DNA of 64,000 nt from Chenopodium formosanum. Taxonomy: Eukaryota; Streptophyta; Magnoliopsida; Caryophyllales; Amaranthaceae. A program made the position numbers and the translations under genes. The DNA is taken from NCBI GenBank assembly GCA_024500155.1, contig CM044875.1, positions 17,321,203 to 17,385,202 on the forward strand, read 5' to 3'. This document shows, piece after piece, positions 10,935 through 21,545 of the stretch. The stretch's first letter is position 1. Each line of letters opens with the position of its first letter. Below the pieces are notes generated by a model, which searched no databases, was not told the origin of the DNA, and saw only the letters and a list, made by a program, of their open reading frames with translations.

Positions 10935-11785
10935 ACTATATAGTCTTATGATAAGGGCCCACATAGAATTGTCACCCTATCTAACCAATCAAATTAGGAG
11001 AGAAATTGTTTTGTAATTCTGTTTGGTTGGAGGAAAAAGTCAATGTCAATGCTAAAAACGCGTCACACAGCCCTTGTATTATTCTGCCAACCCATAATTT
11101 ACGATTTTATTCTATGAAATATGCCCGTATTAATAGGATTCCCACATTATCATGGCATGTTTAATTATTATAAACTGGTTTAATGGATTATGATAACATC
11201 ATAATCCAAAATTAATTCATTTCTATTTTTTTTTATTCATGATTTGGTACCGAAAGAATTTAATTGCGATGATAATTAGACTGGAGTAGTATACATATAA
11301 ATTAGCCTATGTTTAGTTTACCTTATCTTATAATTTTATAACTTAATTTAAATTAGATGGAAAAAAAAAAAAAATCACATCAAATGATCAGAAAAAAATA
11401 AATTTTGAACATGTTTTATTGTTTTATGTATAATTTTTTATCACTAAATTTGTATAAATAAATATTATTAGATATATATATTTTCATAATACAAAGTACA
11501 AAATATGAGCTTTTTAATAATTTGTTAGTTTACAATTATAGATATCACGATATTTGAACATATCATCTTATGTACCACCTCTAAAACTTTAATCAATTAA
11601 GAAGAAATGCATAATACTTCCAATGCCTATTTGAAATAGAAGGAAGGAACAATTTTTATTCCAAATTTGGGTTTTACAGCTTGTAGGCATTGTAATTCCT
11701 CAATAATGGCTCTATTTATTTTATTATTTTTTTTTTTAGAAGTATGATTATATGATTACACTTTTCTTTCCGGTTTGATATATAA

Positions 11786-12041
11786 TTCTTTCGTTTCAAA
11801 TTAGATAACACATGTCTTTTATTAGGTTTGTCAATGCTAAAATTCAATGGAAAATAACTTTAGTTATACAATTGTACTATAAAAACATGATTTTTAATTA
11901 AATACACATTGAAATGAATTTAACAAAACCAGTCACACATAATTATATTTTTTCATTTCAGTATAAATCACAAATATTAATCAAAATAAAGTTTATAAAT
12001 ATTGTTAAAAGTCAAAATGTCTATCTAATTTGTAACAAAAA
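11786..12041. repeat. Possible degenerate Stowaway-like MITE
   Basis: The segment near 11791 (TCGTTTCAAATTAGATAACA) is roughly the reverse complement of the segment near 12015-12036 (TGTCTATCTAATTTGTAAC), giving inverted ends about 250 bp apart around AT-rich DNA. The ends resemble diverged CTCCGTTTC-type Stowaway termini. No clean TA duplication was confirmed. Confidence 0.35.
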
Positions 12042-12282
12042 AGTATTGACTTTTTTTGAAAGATTGGGATGAAGTATGACTATACAAGGGAGTGTGCTTA
12101 GTCATTGGAGTACCGAAATTGATTCCTTGTTTCTATTTTCTACCTGCATATCCAGTTATTTCACATTAATTCTCGCCAAGATTAAAAAAATTATTTACAT
12201 CAATAATTAAAACTTATTTAATTACGACATGAATTTTTTAACAAAAAAATTATAATTAAGACTTTCGATGGAATTTAGAGTG

Positions 12283-12292
12283 TATATTTAAA
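12283..12292 (+). promoter_or_regulatory. Possible TATA box of the LysM receptor gene
   Basis: TATATTTAAA lies about 155 bp before the ATG, with a CA-rich leader afterwards (CAACCTCAATTTC, CACCATTACACAACC). In AT-rich DNA such a match is weak evidence. Confidence 0.3.
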
Positions 12293-12444
12293 TCACAATA
12301 ATACTCTCTTTTTCAACGATGTTCGTAATAGACAAAAATGTCCCCGCCCACCAATTAATACCACTATTACTTTATTAGCAACTACCCAATCTTTCTCCAA
12401 ACTCAACCTCAATTTCAAAGAAAGCAATCCACCATTACACAACC

Positions 12445-14487
12445 ATGAAAATTTCTTCATTAGTTTTGTTGTTAATCACAATCACAACTCTACAATTCCA
12501 AATACGGCAATCGAATTCGCAACAGACGTATGTAAACAACAATCAGCTAGACTGTAACAACAACTATAACAACACAAATGGTTTTGTGTGCAATGGAAAC
12601 AGGTCCTGCACATCCTATATCACCTTCAGATCACAACAGCCGTATGCTAATCCCCCAAGTATCGCCTTCTTACTTAACTCGAGTGCCCCAGCTATCGCAC
12701 AGGCCAATAATATATCCGAGGTTGACACTATCCCGGCAGGCCGCCTGGTCATTGTTCCTGTCACCTGTTCCTGTGGTAGGACAAGAGGGCGCAACAGCAC
12801 TGCATATTACCAGCATAATGCACGGTACAAGCTGCAGGCTGCGTCTGAAACGTATTTCACGACAGCTAACAATACGTATCAGGGGTTAAGCACATGCCAA
12901 GCTATGATAACTCAGAACCGTTTCACTATCACTGATCTCCACATTGGGGGTGAGTTACTGGTGCCAATCATGTGTGCCTGTCCTACAGCTAACCAGACGA
13001 AGCAATACAGGTCTCAGTTTCTGCTGTCTTACCTTGTCACCTGGGGTGATAATGTCGGTCAGATTGCAGAATTGTTTGGGGTTGATCAGCAGAGTGTATT
13101 GGATGCTAATGATCTCAAAGAAGATGATGTTATCTACCCATTTACGCCGATTTTAGTGCCTTTAACATCTGCCCCTACTGGCATAAACCATCAGTCTTCT
13201 TCACCTGCTCCGCCTCCTCAATCTACTCCTGTTAGACCTAGTCCTGGTGGTAAATCTTCCAACAAAGGGGTGTTTATAGGGATTGGGATTGGAGCTGGGG
13301 TTTTGGTCCTCGGTCTTGGCGCTTTCCTAGTCTGGTGCTTCTTCATTCGCCCTTCAAAGAAGAAGCCGCTACCAATCTACAAGACTGCAGAGAAAGGTGA
13401 GAAGGTTTCTGAATCATCCTTTTACACACCCACACCTGTATCTTATACCACTACTAGTCATATCAGCACGAGATCATTGTCTGTTGATTTGGAAGGATTG
13501 AAGCTTGCAATCGGGTCATTGACTGCTTACAAGTTTAAGGAAATAGAGAAAGCAACAGGAGATTTCAGCGAGGGAAATAGGATCAAGGGTTCTATGTTTC
13601 GAGGCGAATTCAAAGGAGATGAAGCTGCAATCAAGGTCTTGAAAGGTAATGTTCCTAATGATGAGATTAATATATTGAAGAGTATCAACCACTCCAACAT
13701 AACTCGATTATCTGGGTATTGCTCCCATGAGGGGAACACTTACTTGGTATTCGAGTATGCTGAGAAAGGTTCACTTGATGATTGGCTTTTTCGCCAAGAG
13801 AAGCACCGATCTTCAGACGACGATTCACTCTCCCCGCCTGTTCTTAGCTGGAAACAAAGAGTTCAAATAGCTTGTAACATAGCTGATGCCCTGAACTACT
13901 TGCATAGCTACATTCATCCTCCTTACATCCACAAGAATCTCAAGACTAGCAACGTACTCTTAGATAGCAACTTCCGTGCAAAGATCACAAACTTCGGGCT
14001 AGCAAGAACAATCCAAGATGAAAGTGAAAACGGGGTGTTACACTTAACCAAACACGTGGTAGGAACTCACGGTTACTTAGCCCCTGAGTACATAGAAAAT
14101 GGAGCAGTAACCACCAAACTAGATGTCTTCTCTTTCGGAGTAGTACTTCTCGAGCTCCTATCAGGAAAACCAGCTGTAAAACCATCAGGAACTAACAAGG
14201 GAGGTGCAGACGATTTGTTATTCATGGTAATCAGGAAAGTGTTTGAGGGGGACAATGTGAGGGAGAAGCTTATGGAATTCATAGACTCGAATCTAGGAAG
14301 GGAATACCCCTTGGATTTGGCATATACATTGGCTCAATTAGGCAACAAATGTGTTGATCGTGACATGAGTTCTCGACCAACTATGTCCGAGGTCTCTATG
14401 ACACTCTCAAAGATATACTCGTCGTCTTTGGATTGGGATCCATCAGACGAGCTCGGAAATTCATCTTCCTTCAGCCATACCAGATAA
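12445..14487 (+). CDS. LYK5: LysM receptor-like pseudokinase, LYK5/LYK4 type (chitin perception)
   Basis: Intact 680-residue single-exon protein of the plasma membrane. Order: signal peptide (about 1-25), three extracellular LysM modules separated by the family's Cys-x-Cys pairs (CSC 108-110, CAC 177-179; further Cys 37, 49, 55), Pro-rich spacer (250-268), transmembrane helix (275-301) with a basic stop-transfer (RPSKKK), and a kinase-like domain (about 365-655). In LYK5/LYK4 proteins the LysM region binds chitin oligomers and the receptor signals with CERK1. As in that subgroup, the kinase is degenerate: no normal Gly-rich loop (NRIKGSMFRG), HKNL (496-499) where an active kinase has HRD, and NFG (516-518) for DFG. 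Lys397 (AAIKVLK), APEY (546-549) and DVFSFG (560-565) are kept. Similarity to LYK5 is strong throughout (SYITFRSQQPY, IPAGRLVIVPVTCSC, STCQAMITQNR). LYK4 is the alternative name. Confidence 0.93.
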   Translation: MKISSLVLLLITITTLQFQIRQSNSQQTYVNNNQLDCNNNYNNTNGFVCNGNRSCTSYITFRSQQPYANPPSIAFLLNSSAPAIAQANNISEVDTIPAGRLVIVPVTCSCGRTRGRNSTAYYQHNARYKLQAASETYFTTANNTYQGLSTCQAMITQNRFTITDLHIGGELLVPIMCACPTANQTKQYRSQFLLSYLVTWGDNVGQIAELFGVDQQSVLDANDLKEDDVIYPFTPILVPLTSAPTGINHQSSSPAPPPQSTPVRPSPGGKSSNKGVFIGIGIGAGVLVLGLGAFLVWCFFIRPSKKKPLPIYKTAEKGEKVSESSFYTPTPVSYTTTSHISTRSLSVDLEGLKLAIGSLTAYKFKEIEKATGDFSEGNRIKGSMFRGEFKGDEAAIKVLKGNVPNDEINILKSINHSNITRLSGYCSHEGNTYLVFEYAEKGSLDDWLFRQEKHRSSDDDSLSPPVLSWKQRVQIACNIADALNYLHSYIHPPYIHKNLKTSNVLLDSNFRAKITNFGLARTIQDESENGVLHLTKHVVGTHGYLAPEYIENGAVTTKLDVFSFGVVLLELLSGKPAVKPSGTNKGGADDLLFMVIRKVFEGDNVREKLMEFIDSNLGREYPLDLAYTLAQLGNKCVDRDMSSRPTMSEVSMTLSKIYSSSLDWDPSDELGNSSSFSHTR

Positions 14488-14812
14488 TTCTTGTAACAAT
14501 CCAATTTATGTAGTAGTAATTACAATCCAACTATCATTTATGTAATTACAGTTATTCATACCAGAGTTTTTACATTATATCATTCTCGAACATTCATCTA
14601 CTAGTCCCAACTATTTTTGTAACAACCCAATTCATGTAATTACAGTCATATATATAAACTTTGCAAATGTATTGCCAATTTAAAGAGTCATTCAATAACA
14701 AAATCTCATGTACTATTACTTCCTCGAATCATTCGACAATTATACAATTTCAATCCCAAAACAAAAAACAAAAATACAGATTCAACATAATTTTTTTGAT
14801 TAAGTAACTAAT
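14488..14812. other. Convergent 3' ends of the LysM receptor and the small membrane protein gene
   Basis: 325 bp between two converging genes. It is AT-rich, with repeated TTGTAACAA(C/T)CCAAT(T)(T/C)ATGTA motifs near 14492 and 14617, and presumably holds both 3' UTRs. No other feature is seen. Confidence 0.6.
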
Positions 14813-15154
14813 TCAAATCTCATTTTGTTCATTACCACTTTGATTAGATGAAAGATTATCAGAAAAATAAATAGTATCATCAGCTTGAAACTCCATTTTC
14901 TCTCTCCTCATCTTCTCTTCTTCATACTTCTTCAATCTCTCTTCCCATTTTGCCTGCAATCCAAAATCAAAAGCCCCAAAAAATCAAAATTAAAAAAAAA
15001 AAAATCAAAATCAACAAAAATTAAGTAAGGAAGAAAGGAGAACCTTGTAGCTGATTTCAGCACGATGCATAACGTAAAACCCTAGAATGCCGCCAACAAT
15101 GGTGCCGGTGATTATACGAACATAACCCCACCTCTGTGAACGCACTGCTTTCAT
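14813..15154 (-). CDS. Small single-pass membrane protein, two exons, 83 residues
   Basis: Exon 1 (15154-15044) encodes 37 residues starting MKAVRSQRWG, with a hydrophobic segment YVRIITGTIVGGILGFYVM (11-29). A 90-bp intron (15043-14954) begins GT and ends TTGCAG. Exon 2 (14953-14813) encodes 46 residues: a charged helix, KWEERLKKYEEEKMRREKME (39-58), then a polar tail. The frame is continuous across the junction and ends at TGA 14815-14813. An in-frame extension upstream to about 15322 exists, but the ATG at 15154 fits the small size and the basic-then-hydrophobic start. It looks like a conserved small plant protein of unknown function, possibly organellar because of the basic N-terminus before the helix; that location is inference. 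Confidence 0.78.
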
Positions 15155-16040
15155 TGAAATCAAGTAATTTTTGGCTGTGAATATTAATCGGAAGATTTTC
15201 CGGATTCCGACAACCGGGAAACTTTTTCCGGCGAGGAAATGTGAAGTGGTGGAGTATTGGTTTCTTTCAGTTTGGTTTTTTGTTTTTCGTTTAGGTTGAC
15301 GGGTGTCTTTCGTCACACTCACACATGTTTTATTGGCGGTTCTCTTCCCCTACCAAAATATTTAGGAGTTACTAAACGATGAGGAAGCCCATGTCAATCT
15401 ATGTGCTAAATATCACATGATATTTTATACTTCCTCCGTTTTTTTAGGTCTTGTTTAATTCATTTAAAAAAAATTAAGTTAGATCAGATCAAATTAAATA
15501 AAATAATTTCAAATCAGATTAGATCAAATTAGAAAAGTTAAGTTCAGATCAGATTATCGTTTTATGCACAGTTTTTTATCGCTAAATATCTTTAATTTCG
15601 TAATGAAAAAAATTATAAAAATTAAATGTTAATAAAATATACATTATTACGAATCTAACAAAATCCCATTTGATATATTTTTTCCTTACAGATTATCGTA
15701 CACTTAAAAACAAAGTGTGGTCAAATCAGACAATCAAATTAGATCATGTTAGATCAGATAAGTTCAGATAAGCAAAATACACTTTCTTATTTTGGAAATT
15801 TTAATTAGTTGCAACACTTTTCATTTTTGACATTCTTTTCTCTTTTCTCTTTTACTCTCTCCTACTCACATGGGTCCATCTTATTTTTCTCTCTATCTCT
15901 CGAGAATTTCTCATCCTCAACTAAGTTGAGGCATGTTAGACTCAACTAAGGGGCAAAATAAGAATTTTACATATTTAATTTAAAAGAAAAAGAGATAAGC
16001 TGAAAATGCTTGAGACCCACATGGTCAGTTATTTTATGCA
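15155..16040. other. Intergenic DNA with a MITE-like insertion
   Basis: The first 200 bp should contain the leader and promoter of the small membrane protein gene (minus strand). The rest is AT-rich. A mariner/Stowaway-like terminus (CTTCCTCCGTTTTTTT) occurs at about 15431 without a clear partner. A repeat-rich segment follows (listed separately). Confidence 0.45.
15449..15777. repeat. MITE-like segment rich in AGATCAGAT repeats
   Basis: AGATCAGATCAAATTA-type words recur in the left half (15480-15555) and again in the right half (15715-15772), partly as inverted matches, around AT-rich DNA. This suggests a non-autonomous element of roughly 330 bp. Terminal repeats and target duplication are not clean. 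Confidence 0.35.
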
Positions 16041-17212
16041 ATTCAATGAAAACCCTCTTCCTTTAGGAGAGAGAAAAAGTTTTCAAAAGTTTTATTTGGG
16101 GAGCGAAAAGAGAGAGAAAGCAAATTCGATCAAACCCTAAAAATTCAAGAGCAATTGAATCCCTTAAAATTGAGCAAATTGAAACCTTCAAAATTGCAAC
16201 CCACAGCTAAGGATCTTAGCCGATCTTTGTTTGTCGTCGTTGGAAGGAAGGCATTGCTGGAAGTTCCCAGAGTGACGTATTTGAACTGATGTAAGTGTTA
16301 ATGTTTTTTTTTGTTTGTTTAATTTCATTGAACAAAATTGTTTTCCATAAGTATCAGTTTGTCGCAAATATTGCAATTTATTTGTTGATCTCGTTCAAGA
16401 AGTCTATAATTTCCGTTTATTTAGAGTTTTACTTGGGTAATTTTTTGTCAAATTTTCCTCAAAATGCACCTTAAATCTTCTTAGTTTGTGCTCTTCTACC
16501 AAATTTCTTTGTTTGAGTAGGATTTGTTATGTTAGGGGGTCAATTATGCGTTTCTTTGAATTTTAAAGTTGAATATGGTTTTAGTAAATGTCATTTGAAT
16601 TGGGGGGAGGGGTTATGGGGAATTGGTATGGTGTATAATAATTATGAAAGTTGTTTGTTAGTGTTATATTGATCCTGTAACTTTAATAAGTTGTGTTTGT
16701 GTAGAATTAGAATTAGGAGAAGGGATCCACAGGACATGGAATTTGGCCGGGCCCAGCTGCTTACTGAGGATCTGCGTTCTGTTTGCAATGAAAGACGAGA
16801 TGAGCTTGATGGCTTAGTTGTGTTGTAGATGGCTGTGTAGGGTGGTGCTTGTATGGGGTAGATTTCTTTTTGGGATGGAAAACAAAAAGAACTAAATTAT
16901 GTGCTGCAGACTTGATTTGGACCACCATGTGTGGTGAAGACAATGATTTTGGTACTGTGAAACTGAAGTAGATTGCACGGTGGCATTGAGCCACAAGAAG
17001 GATGGGATATCATCTTGTACCTAATTGGTAATACTGTGATACCAAGTTGACTATGCTATTTTGTTTGACTGGAATTATAATACACATGTATCTATTAGGT
17101 AAAATATTAGCATGCTTATTACTATGTTTGATAATCAAGGCTGCGGTAACCAATTAGTTTCAAATTAAACTAATGGATGGCATACCATCCTGTACCTAAT
17201 TGGTATACCATC
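16041..17212 (+). pseudogene. Possible spliced host transcript, cut off by retrotransposon A
   Basis: A leader-like segment (about 16060-16290, GAGAGAAAAAG, AAACCCTAAAAATTC) ends at a strong donor (GAT|GTAAGT, 16291). A matching acceptor (TTGTGTTTGTGTAG|A) is at 16704. The next exon contains ATG 16737 and a short frame (MEFGRAQLLTEDLRSV ... RRDELDGLVVL) ending at a TAG after 30 codons. The words CATC(C/T)TGTACCTAATTGGTA occur twice (about 17011 and 17187), the second just before the LTR of element A. I do not recognise the peptide. It could be a non-coding RNA, or the 5' part of a gene whose remainder was displaced by the 47-kb nest. Confidence 0.35.
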
Positions 17213-17721
17213 TGTTGGGCCCGTTTTACTAAGCTATTCAATATGCTTAGGGCACAACTAGATGATCAAAAAGCATCCAAAAACATGTAGACGGCCTAAT
17301 TGGAGCAAGAATGGCAAAGAAGATCAAAAAATCAATCAAGAGGATACTTTCCCATAATACACCTGCTAAACAAGGAAAAGAGAATGAAATAAAAAAGATC
17401 TCCCTTATTTTGAATATATTCTAATATCTTTGTAACCCTGGCTGCTCCTAGGTATAAATAGTAGAATTAGACATCATAACATTCATGTACTCTCACTCAT
17501 ACATTAATATAAACAATATATTTTGCTTATTCTCTCGGAATTGTGTCCTTGCTGATAAGGAACCTATCCATTCTCAGTATTGTATCTCTAAACTCCATCT
17601 TCTTTAATATAATAGCTGTTTATTGCTTTATTATTGCGTTTGATGTTTTAGGTTTGATTGTTATTACCCCTTAGTCCCTAAGCAAATTCCTAGATCATCC
17701 CAACTGAGATTTGCTTAAACA
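17213..17721 (+). repeat. 5' LTR of element A (509 bp)
   Basis: Begins TGTTGGGCCCG and ends TTGCTTAAACA, with the canonical TG..CA ends, and is followed at once by a primer-binding site. A TATA box (TATAAATA, 17453-17460) lies about half-way, as expected for a U3 promoter. The partner LTR is outside the window. Confidence 0.85.
17453..17460 (+). promoter_or_regulatory. TATA box in the element A LTR
   Basis: TATAAATA in context CCTAGGTATAAATAGTAG, 240 bp into the LTR; the transcript would start shortly after. Confidence 0.6.
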
Positions 17722-17722
17722 A

Positions 17723-17742
17723 TTTGGCGCCCACCGTGGGGC
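17723..17742 (+). other. Primer-binding site of element A
   Basis: TTTGGCGCCCACCGTGGGGC follows the LTR end by one base. TGGCGCC at this place is the usual start of a tRNA 3'-end complement in Ty3/gypsy elements. I have not assigned the tRNA species. Confidence 0.75.
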
Positions 17743-17757
17743 TGATAATCAATTAAC

Positions 17758-19270
17758 ATGCCAAATCCACCAGAAACCAAGACAATCACCATGGCTGGAC
17801 AATCAGTACCCTTCACCATAGCTGAAATCAATGAGGGAATGAATGCATTCCGTCAGACCCTAGACCAACCGAAAAGCCAGATCGAAACACTACTAGCCCA
17901 AAAAGTCCAAACTGAGGCTAAACTTACCAGCCTGACCAGACAAAATGAGGCCCTTCGCAACCAAATACAATCGGTTGCATCCAAAACCGTCAACACCAGA
18001 AAGAACACAGAAAGCGTAGCCATGCAACTTGATATGTCTGGAACTTTTCATACCCCTAATAACGGGGAAAAAGGTTCTAACAACAGGGACGACTCCCTTT
18101 TACGTAGATTTTATTGATGCAGGAACTTTTTAGAAAAGCAAACATGCAGGAACTGAAGAGGGAAAGATAGAGAAGGTAGTCAAGGAGTACCTCAAAGCAC
18201 TCGAGGCCAAGATTGCAAAAATCCCAAGAGTGCCAAAGCCCATGGAGGAAGAGGCTGCAGATGGCTACATAGAGTCACCCTTCTCAGAAGAGATTGCCAT
18301 GGTGGAAGTACCTAAGAGGTTCAACACGCCTAATATGGCCATGTACGACGGAACAACAAACCCAGATGAGCATGTGTACCTCTACAAACAAAAGATGATG
18401 ACCAACTCAATCACTAGAGACATTAGGGAGGCTATCATGTGCAAAGGCTTCGGAGCCACCCTCTGAGGTCCAGCCCTAACCTGGTTCATTAATTTAGATA
18501 ATGGGACTATTCGATCTTTTGTAGGAATGGTGAATTTATTCAAGATCTAGTTTGCCAGCAACAGGAAGATCGAGAAGCAATCTTCAGACTTGTACCGTGT
18601 TGTACAAAGGCATGGAGAATCCTTGAGAGATTATCTTAACAGGTTCAACAGGCAGGAGATCGGGATACATAAGTACGATGCTCCTACAACTATTGAGGCA
18701 TTCAGAAGGGGCTTACTAGACCATAGCGAGCTCTATAAGGAGTTAACAAAGTACCCATGTGCAACCTTTGAAGATGTGCAAGCTAAGGCAATGGCTCAAA
18801 TCAGATTCGAAGAGGATGTGTATGCAAGAAAGACCCCCGATCCAGATCGCTCGTCAAGAAGGAACAACAACTTCCCCAGAAGAGATCATCGATACAAACC
18901 CTATCAGCGGTCCCGCTTTGACGAAGGATCAGTCAATGCTGTCGAGAAAGAATTCTCAGATTGGAGGGAAGACCCTGAACTCCTACCTAAATTGCATGAA
19001 TATTGTTTCAATGTTAACCTTGCAGGTGTGATTAAGACTTTGAACAAGATGGGAGATACTGTGCAGTGGCCCAGAAAGAGTGATAGGCCAGGAGAGAAGA
19101 AAGATCCCTCAAGGTGGTGCGATTTCCATTCAGATATTGGCCATACAATCGATGAATGCATCGCACTCAGAAAGGAAGTTGCCTATTTATTGAAGAAGGG
19201 CTATCTTAAAAAACTCTTGACGGACAGGTCCAAAGCTTCAGGAAGAGAAAAAGAATCCAAGCAGGGTAGC
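17758..19270 (+). pseudogene. Element A gag (capsid/nucleocapsid), broken
   Basis: Starts at ATG 17758. An N-terminal coiled-coil-like part (IAEINEGMNAFRQTLDQP, QTEAKLTSLTRQNEALRNQI) runs to a stop at 18115. The capsid resumes after a frameshift at about 18230 (PKRFNTPNMAMYDGTTNPDE), meets TGA at 18464-18466 and TAG near 18548, and continues from 18590 (DLYRVVQRHGESLRDYLNRF, then EAFRRGLLDHSELYKEL). The nucleocapsid has one knuckle, CDFHSDIGHTIDEC, of the C-H-H-C type common in Tat elements. Gag would form the particle that packages element RNA. The breaks make this copy unable to do so. Confidence 0.85.
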
Positions 19271-20010
19271 CCCCTACCTCCTCCTCCAATAGTCAAAACC
19301 ATTTGCTTCATATTAGGAGGGTCAGAAGTGTGCGGATTGATGTATTCAGCAGCAAAGCGTCATGCCAAAGAAAGCAGCATGGATCAGCCCGATAGAAAAG
19401 CACTGGCAAAGATGGACATTCCTATTATGTTTGAAGAAAGTGATGCGGTGGAAGGATATCATGACGGTCTAATGATATCACTCCCAGTAGGAAAATACAT
19501 GATCAAGAGAATCCTTGTTGACAATGGAAGCTCAACAAACATCATCACGCTCGATACCGTGAAACATATGAACATTGACGAGAAGAGCATCATCAACAAA
19601 TCAACAATGCTAGTAGGATTCAGTGGGGAAACCAAGAAAACAATAAGAGAGATCACATTGGCTACCTATGCAAAAGGGATTAATCTGCAAGTCAAGTTCC
19701 TAGTGATCGATACCCTATCATCTTACAATATGATTCTGGGCAGACCATGGATACATGAAATGAAGGCTATCCCGTCCACGTATCATCAAGTCATCAAATT
19801 TCCTACAAAGTGGGGAATCCAAGAGATCAAAGGGGATCCAAAAGAAGCTAAAAAAATGTTACAAGATAGCTCTGAAAGCAACATCTACAGAGAAAGGATC
19901 AGCATAGCAACCAGAGGGTCAGTTGGGCCAAGAGAAACTCAGCATAGCAGAAGAGCAAGAAGCAACAGAGGTCCAATTGAACCCACAACATCCAGATTAG
20001 AAAGTACGAA
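19271..20010 (+). pseudogene. Element A aspartic protease region
   Basis: Continues in the gag frame. The active-site motif is ILVDNGSSTNI (about 19512-19544). Downstream are the flap-like and C-terminal signatures VKFLVIDTLSSYNMILGRPW (about 19696-19755), as in other Tat proteases, and the link IHEMKAIPSTYHQVIKFPT. The protease would cut the polyprotein. After about 19,880 the frame no longer matches the family (Arg-rich run RARSNRG), so a frameshift separates protease and RT. Confidence 0.85.
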
Positions 20011-21051
20011 TAGGATTAGAATTGAGTACAGATCTTCGTCAACAAATATCAGAATTCTTGGAAACAGAGAAAGACGTGTTTGCATGGACACACGAAGACA
20101 TGAAAGGAATCTCTCCAGAGGTAATCACGCACAAACTGAACGTGGATCCAAAACATGCGCCAATAAAGCAGAAGAGAAGAAAGTTCGCACCAGAAAGAAA
20201 CAAAGTCATTAATGAAGAAGTCTGGAACCTGCTCAAGACAGGAAAGATCAGAGAGATAAAATACCTAGAATGGCTCGCCAACATTGTAGTGGTCAAGAAG
20301 AAAAATGGAAAATGGAGAATATGTATTGACTTTACAGACATCAACAAGGCTTGCCCGAAAGACCCGTTTCCACTACCCCACATTGACGCCATGGTAGACG
20401 CTACAGTAGGGCATGAGTTACTCTCCTTCATGGACACATACAGTGGGTATAACCAGATCCTCATTCACAAGGATAACCAAGAAAAAATCGCCTTTATCAC
20501 CAGTCAAGGAATCTATTGCTACAAAGTAATGCCTTTCAGACTAAAGATATATCAAAGGCTGGTTAACAGGATGTTTGCAAAACAAATTGGAAACACAATG
20601 GAGGTCAACATAGATGATATGGTAGTTAAATCCAAGAAAGCAGTTGATCACGTCAGAGACCTCAAAGAAGCCTTCACCATCCCGAAGCAATACGGCATGA
20701 AGCTAAATCCTACAAAGTGTACATTCGGAGTACAATTAGGAAAGTTTTTGGGATACATGGTAACTCAACAAAGAATAGAGGCTAGCCCAGACCAAGTAAA
20801 AGCTATCCTAGCTTAGAACGACCGAAGTCAAAGAAAGACATACAAAGCCTCACAGGAAGGATAGTAACGCTGAACATGTTCATTTCCAAGTCCTTAGACA
20901 AAAACAAACTCTTTTACGACGTACTAAAGAAAAACAAAGAATTCAAGTGGGAACAAGAACATGAAGAAGCATTCCAAAAATTGAAGGAGTACTTAGCCAA
21001 CCCCTTGATACTTTCCAAGCCAAAGGAGGGTGAACCGCTCTAGCTATACCT
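20011..21051 (+). pseudogene. Element A reverse transcriptase and start of RNase H, truncated by insertion
   Basis: RT motifs: DVFAWTHEDMKGISPEVITH (20070-20129), WLANIVVVKKKNGKWRICID (20271-20330), DINKACPKDPFPLPHID, FMDTYSGYNQI, and the catalytic box VNIDDMVVKS (20606-20635), where the family has YIDD/YVDD. The motif MPFRLKIYQRLVNRMF lacks the NAGAT segment expected after GLK. Both changes would disable RT. A stop occurs at 20814-20816; after a frameshift the thumb/RNase H start (GRIVTLNMFISKSL, KPKEGEPL-stop-LYL) runs to about 21051, where LTR-C sequence begins. Most of the first RNase H is absent. Confidence 0.85.
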
Positions 21052-21545
21052 TTGTGAGATGAAAAATAGGAATTAAGGAAATAAGAGATTTTAAGGAAAT
21101 AATTAAAATTACAATTTAACAAAATAAATCACCCAAAATCCAACCAAAGTGGCCAAAAATTTTTGAGCTTCTATAGCTCAAAATTTTCGGACCATATTAG
21201 TAGTGTTTTAGGAAATTATGTTGCTAGATTTTAGGCTTGAAAATAATTGTGTAAATAATATATTTTGTATAAAATAATTAATTAGGAAAATACCAATTAT
21301 TCACTAAATAAAATAACTAAGAAAATCAGATTTTCTACACATAGAAAATCCGAAAATCATAATTAATAATTTAGGAATTTTCGGCCCTTTTAAATAATAA
21401 AATATAATTTTGTTTAATTAAAATATCCGAAATATATATAAATAATCCGGTTTTTAAAATAGAATAAATGGATAATAAATCTTATCCAAAATTCAAAAAT
21501 AATAATTAAGTTTTAAAATACTTTAGGCGCCAAAATTCAAACATA
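21052..21545 (-). mobile_element. Inverted fragment of LTR family C
   Basis: The reverse complement aligns with about 4010-4530 of the LTR-C copy in the mariner element: TTGAATTTTGGCGCC, GGATAAGATTTATTATCCATT, AAAATCTGATTTT, TTATTTACACAATTATTTT. It lies between element A RNase H and the left end of element B. It is on the opposite strand to the other LTR-C piece at 40616, so the two are not halves of a simply interrupted LTR. Confidence 0.75.

Larger units (their letters stand above)
10945..12444. other. AT-rich region upstream of the LysM receptor gene
   Basis: No gene is visible. It contains a possible Stowaway-like hairpin element (11786-12041) and the presumed promoter of the downstream receptor gene. 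Confidence 0.5.

Noticed and set aside
10776..11016. Frames rich in RNRNRN or RFRFRF
   Set aside because: They arise from the GGTTTCGGTTCCGG repeats of the hAT-like MITE.
20039..20464. 141-codon minus-strand frame opposite element A RT
   Set aside because: It is the complement of conserved RT motifs and has no independent similarity.
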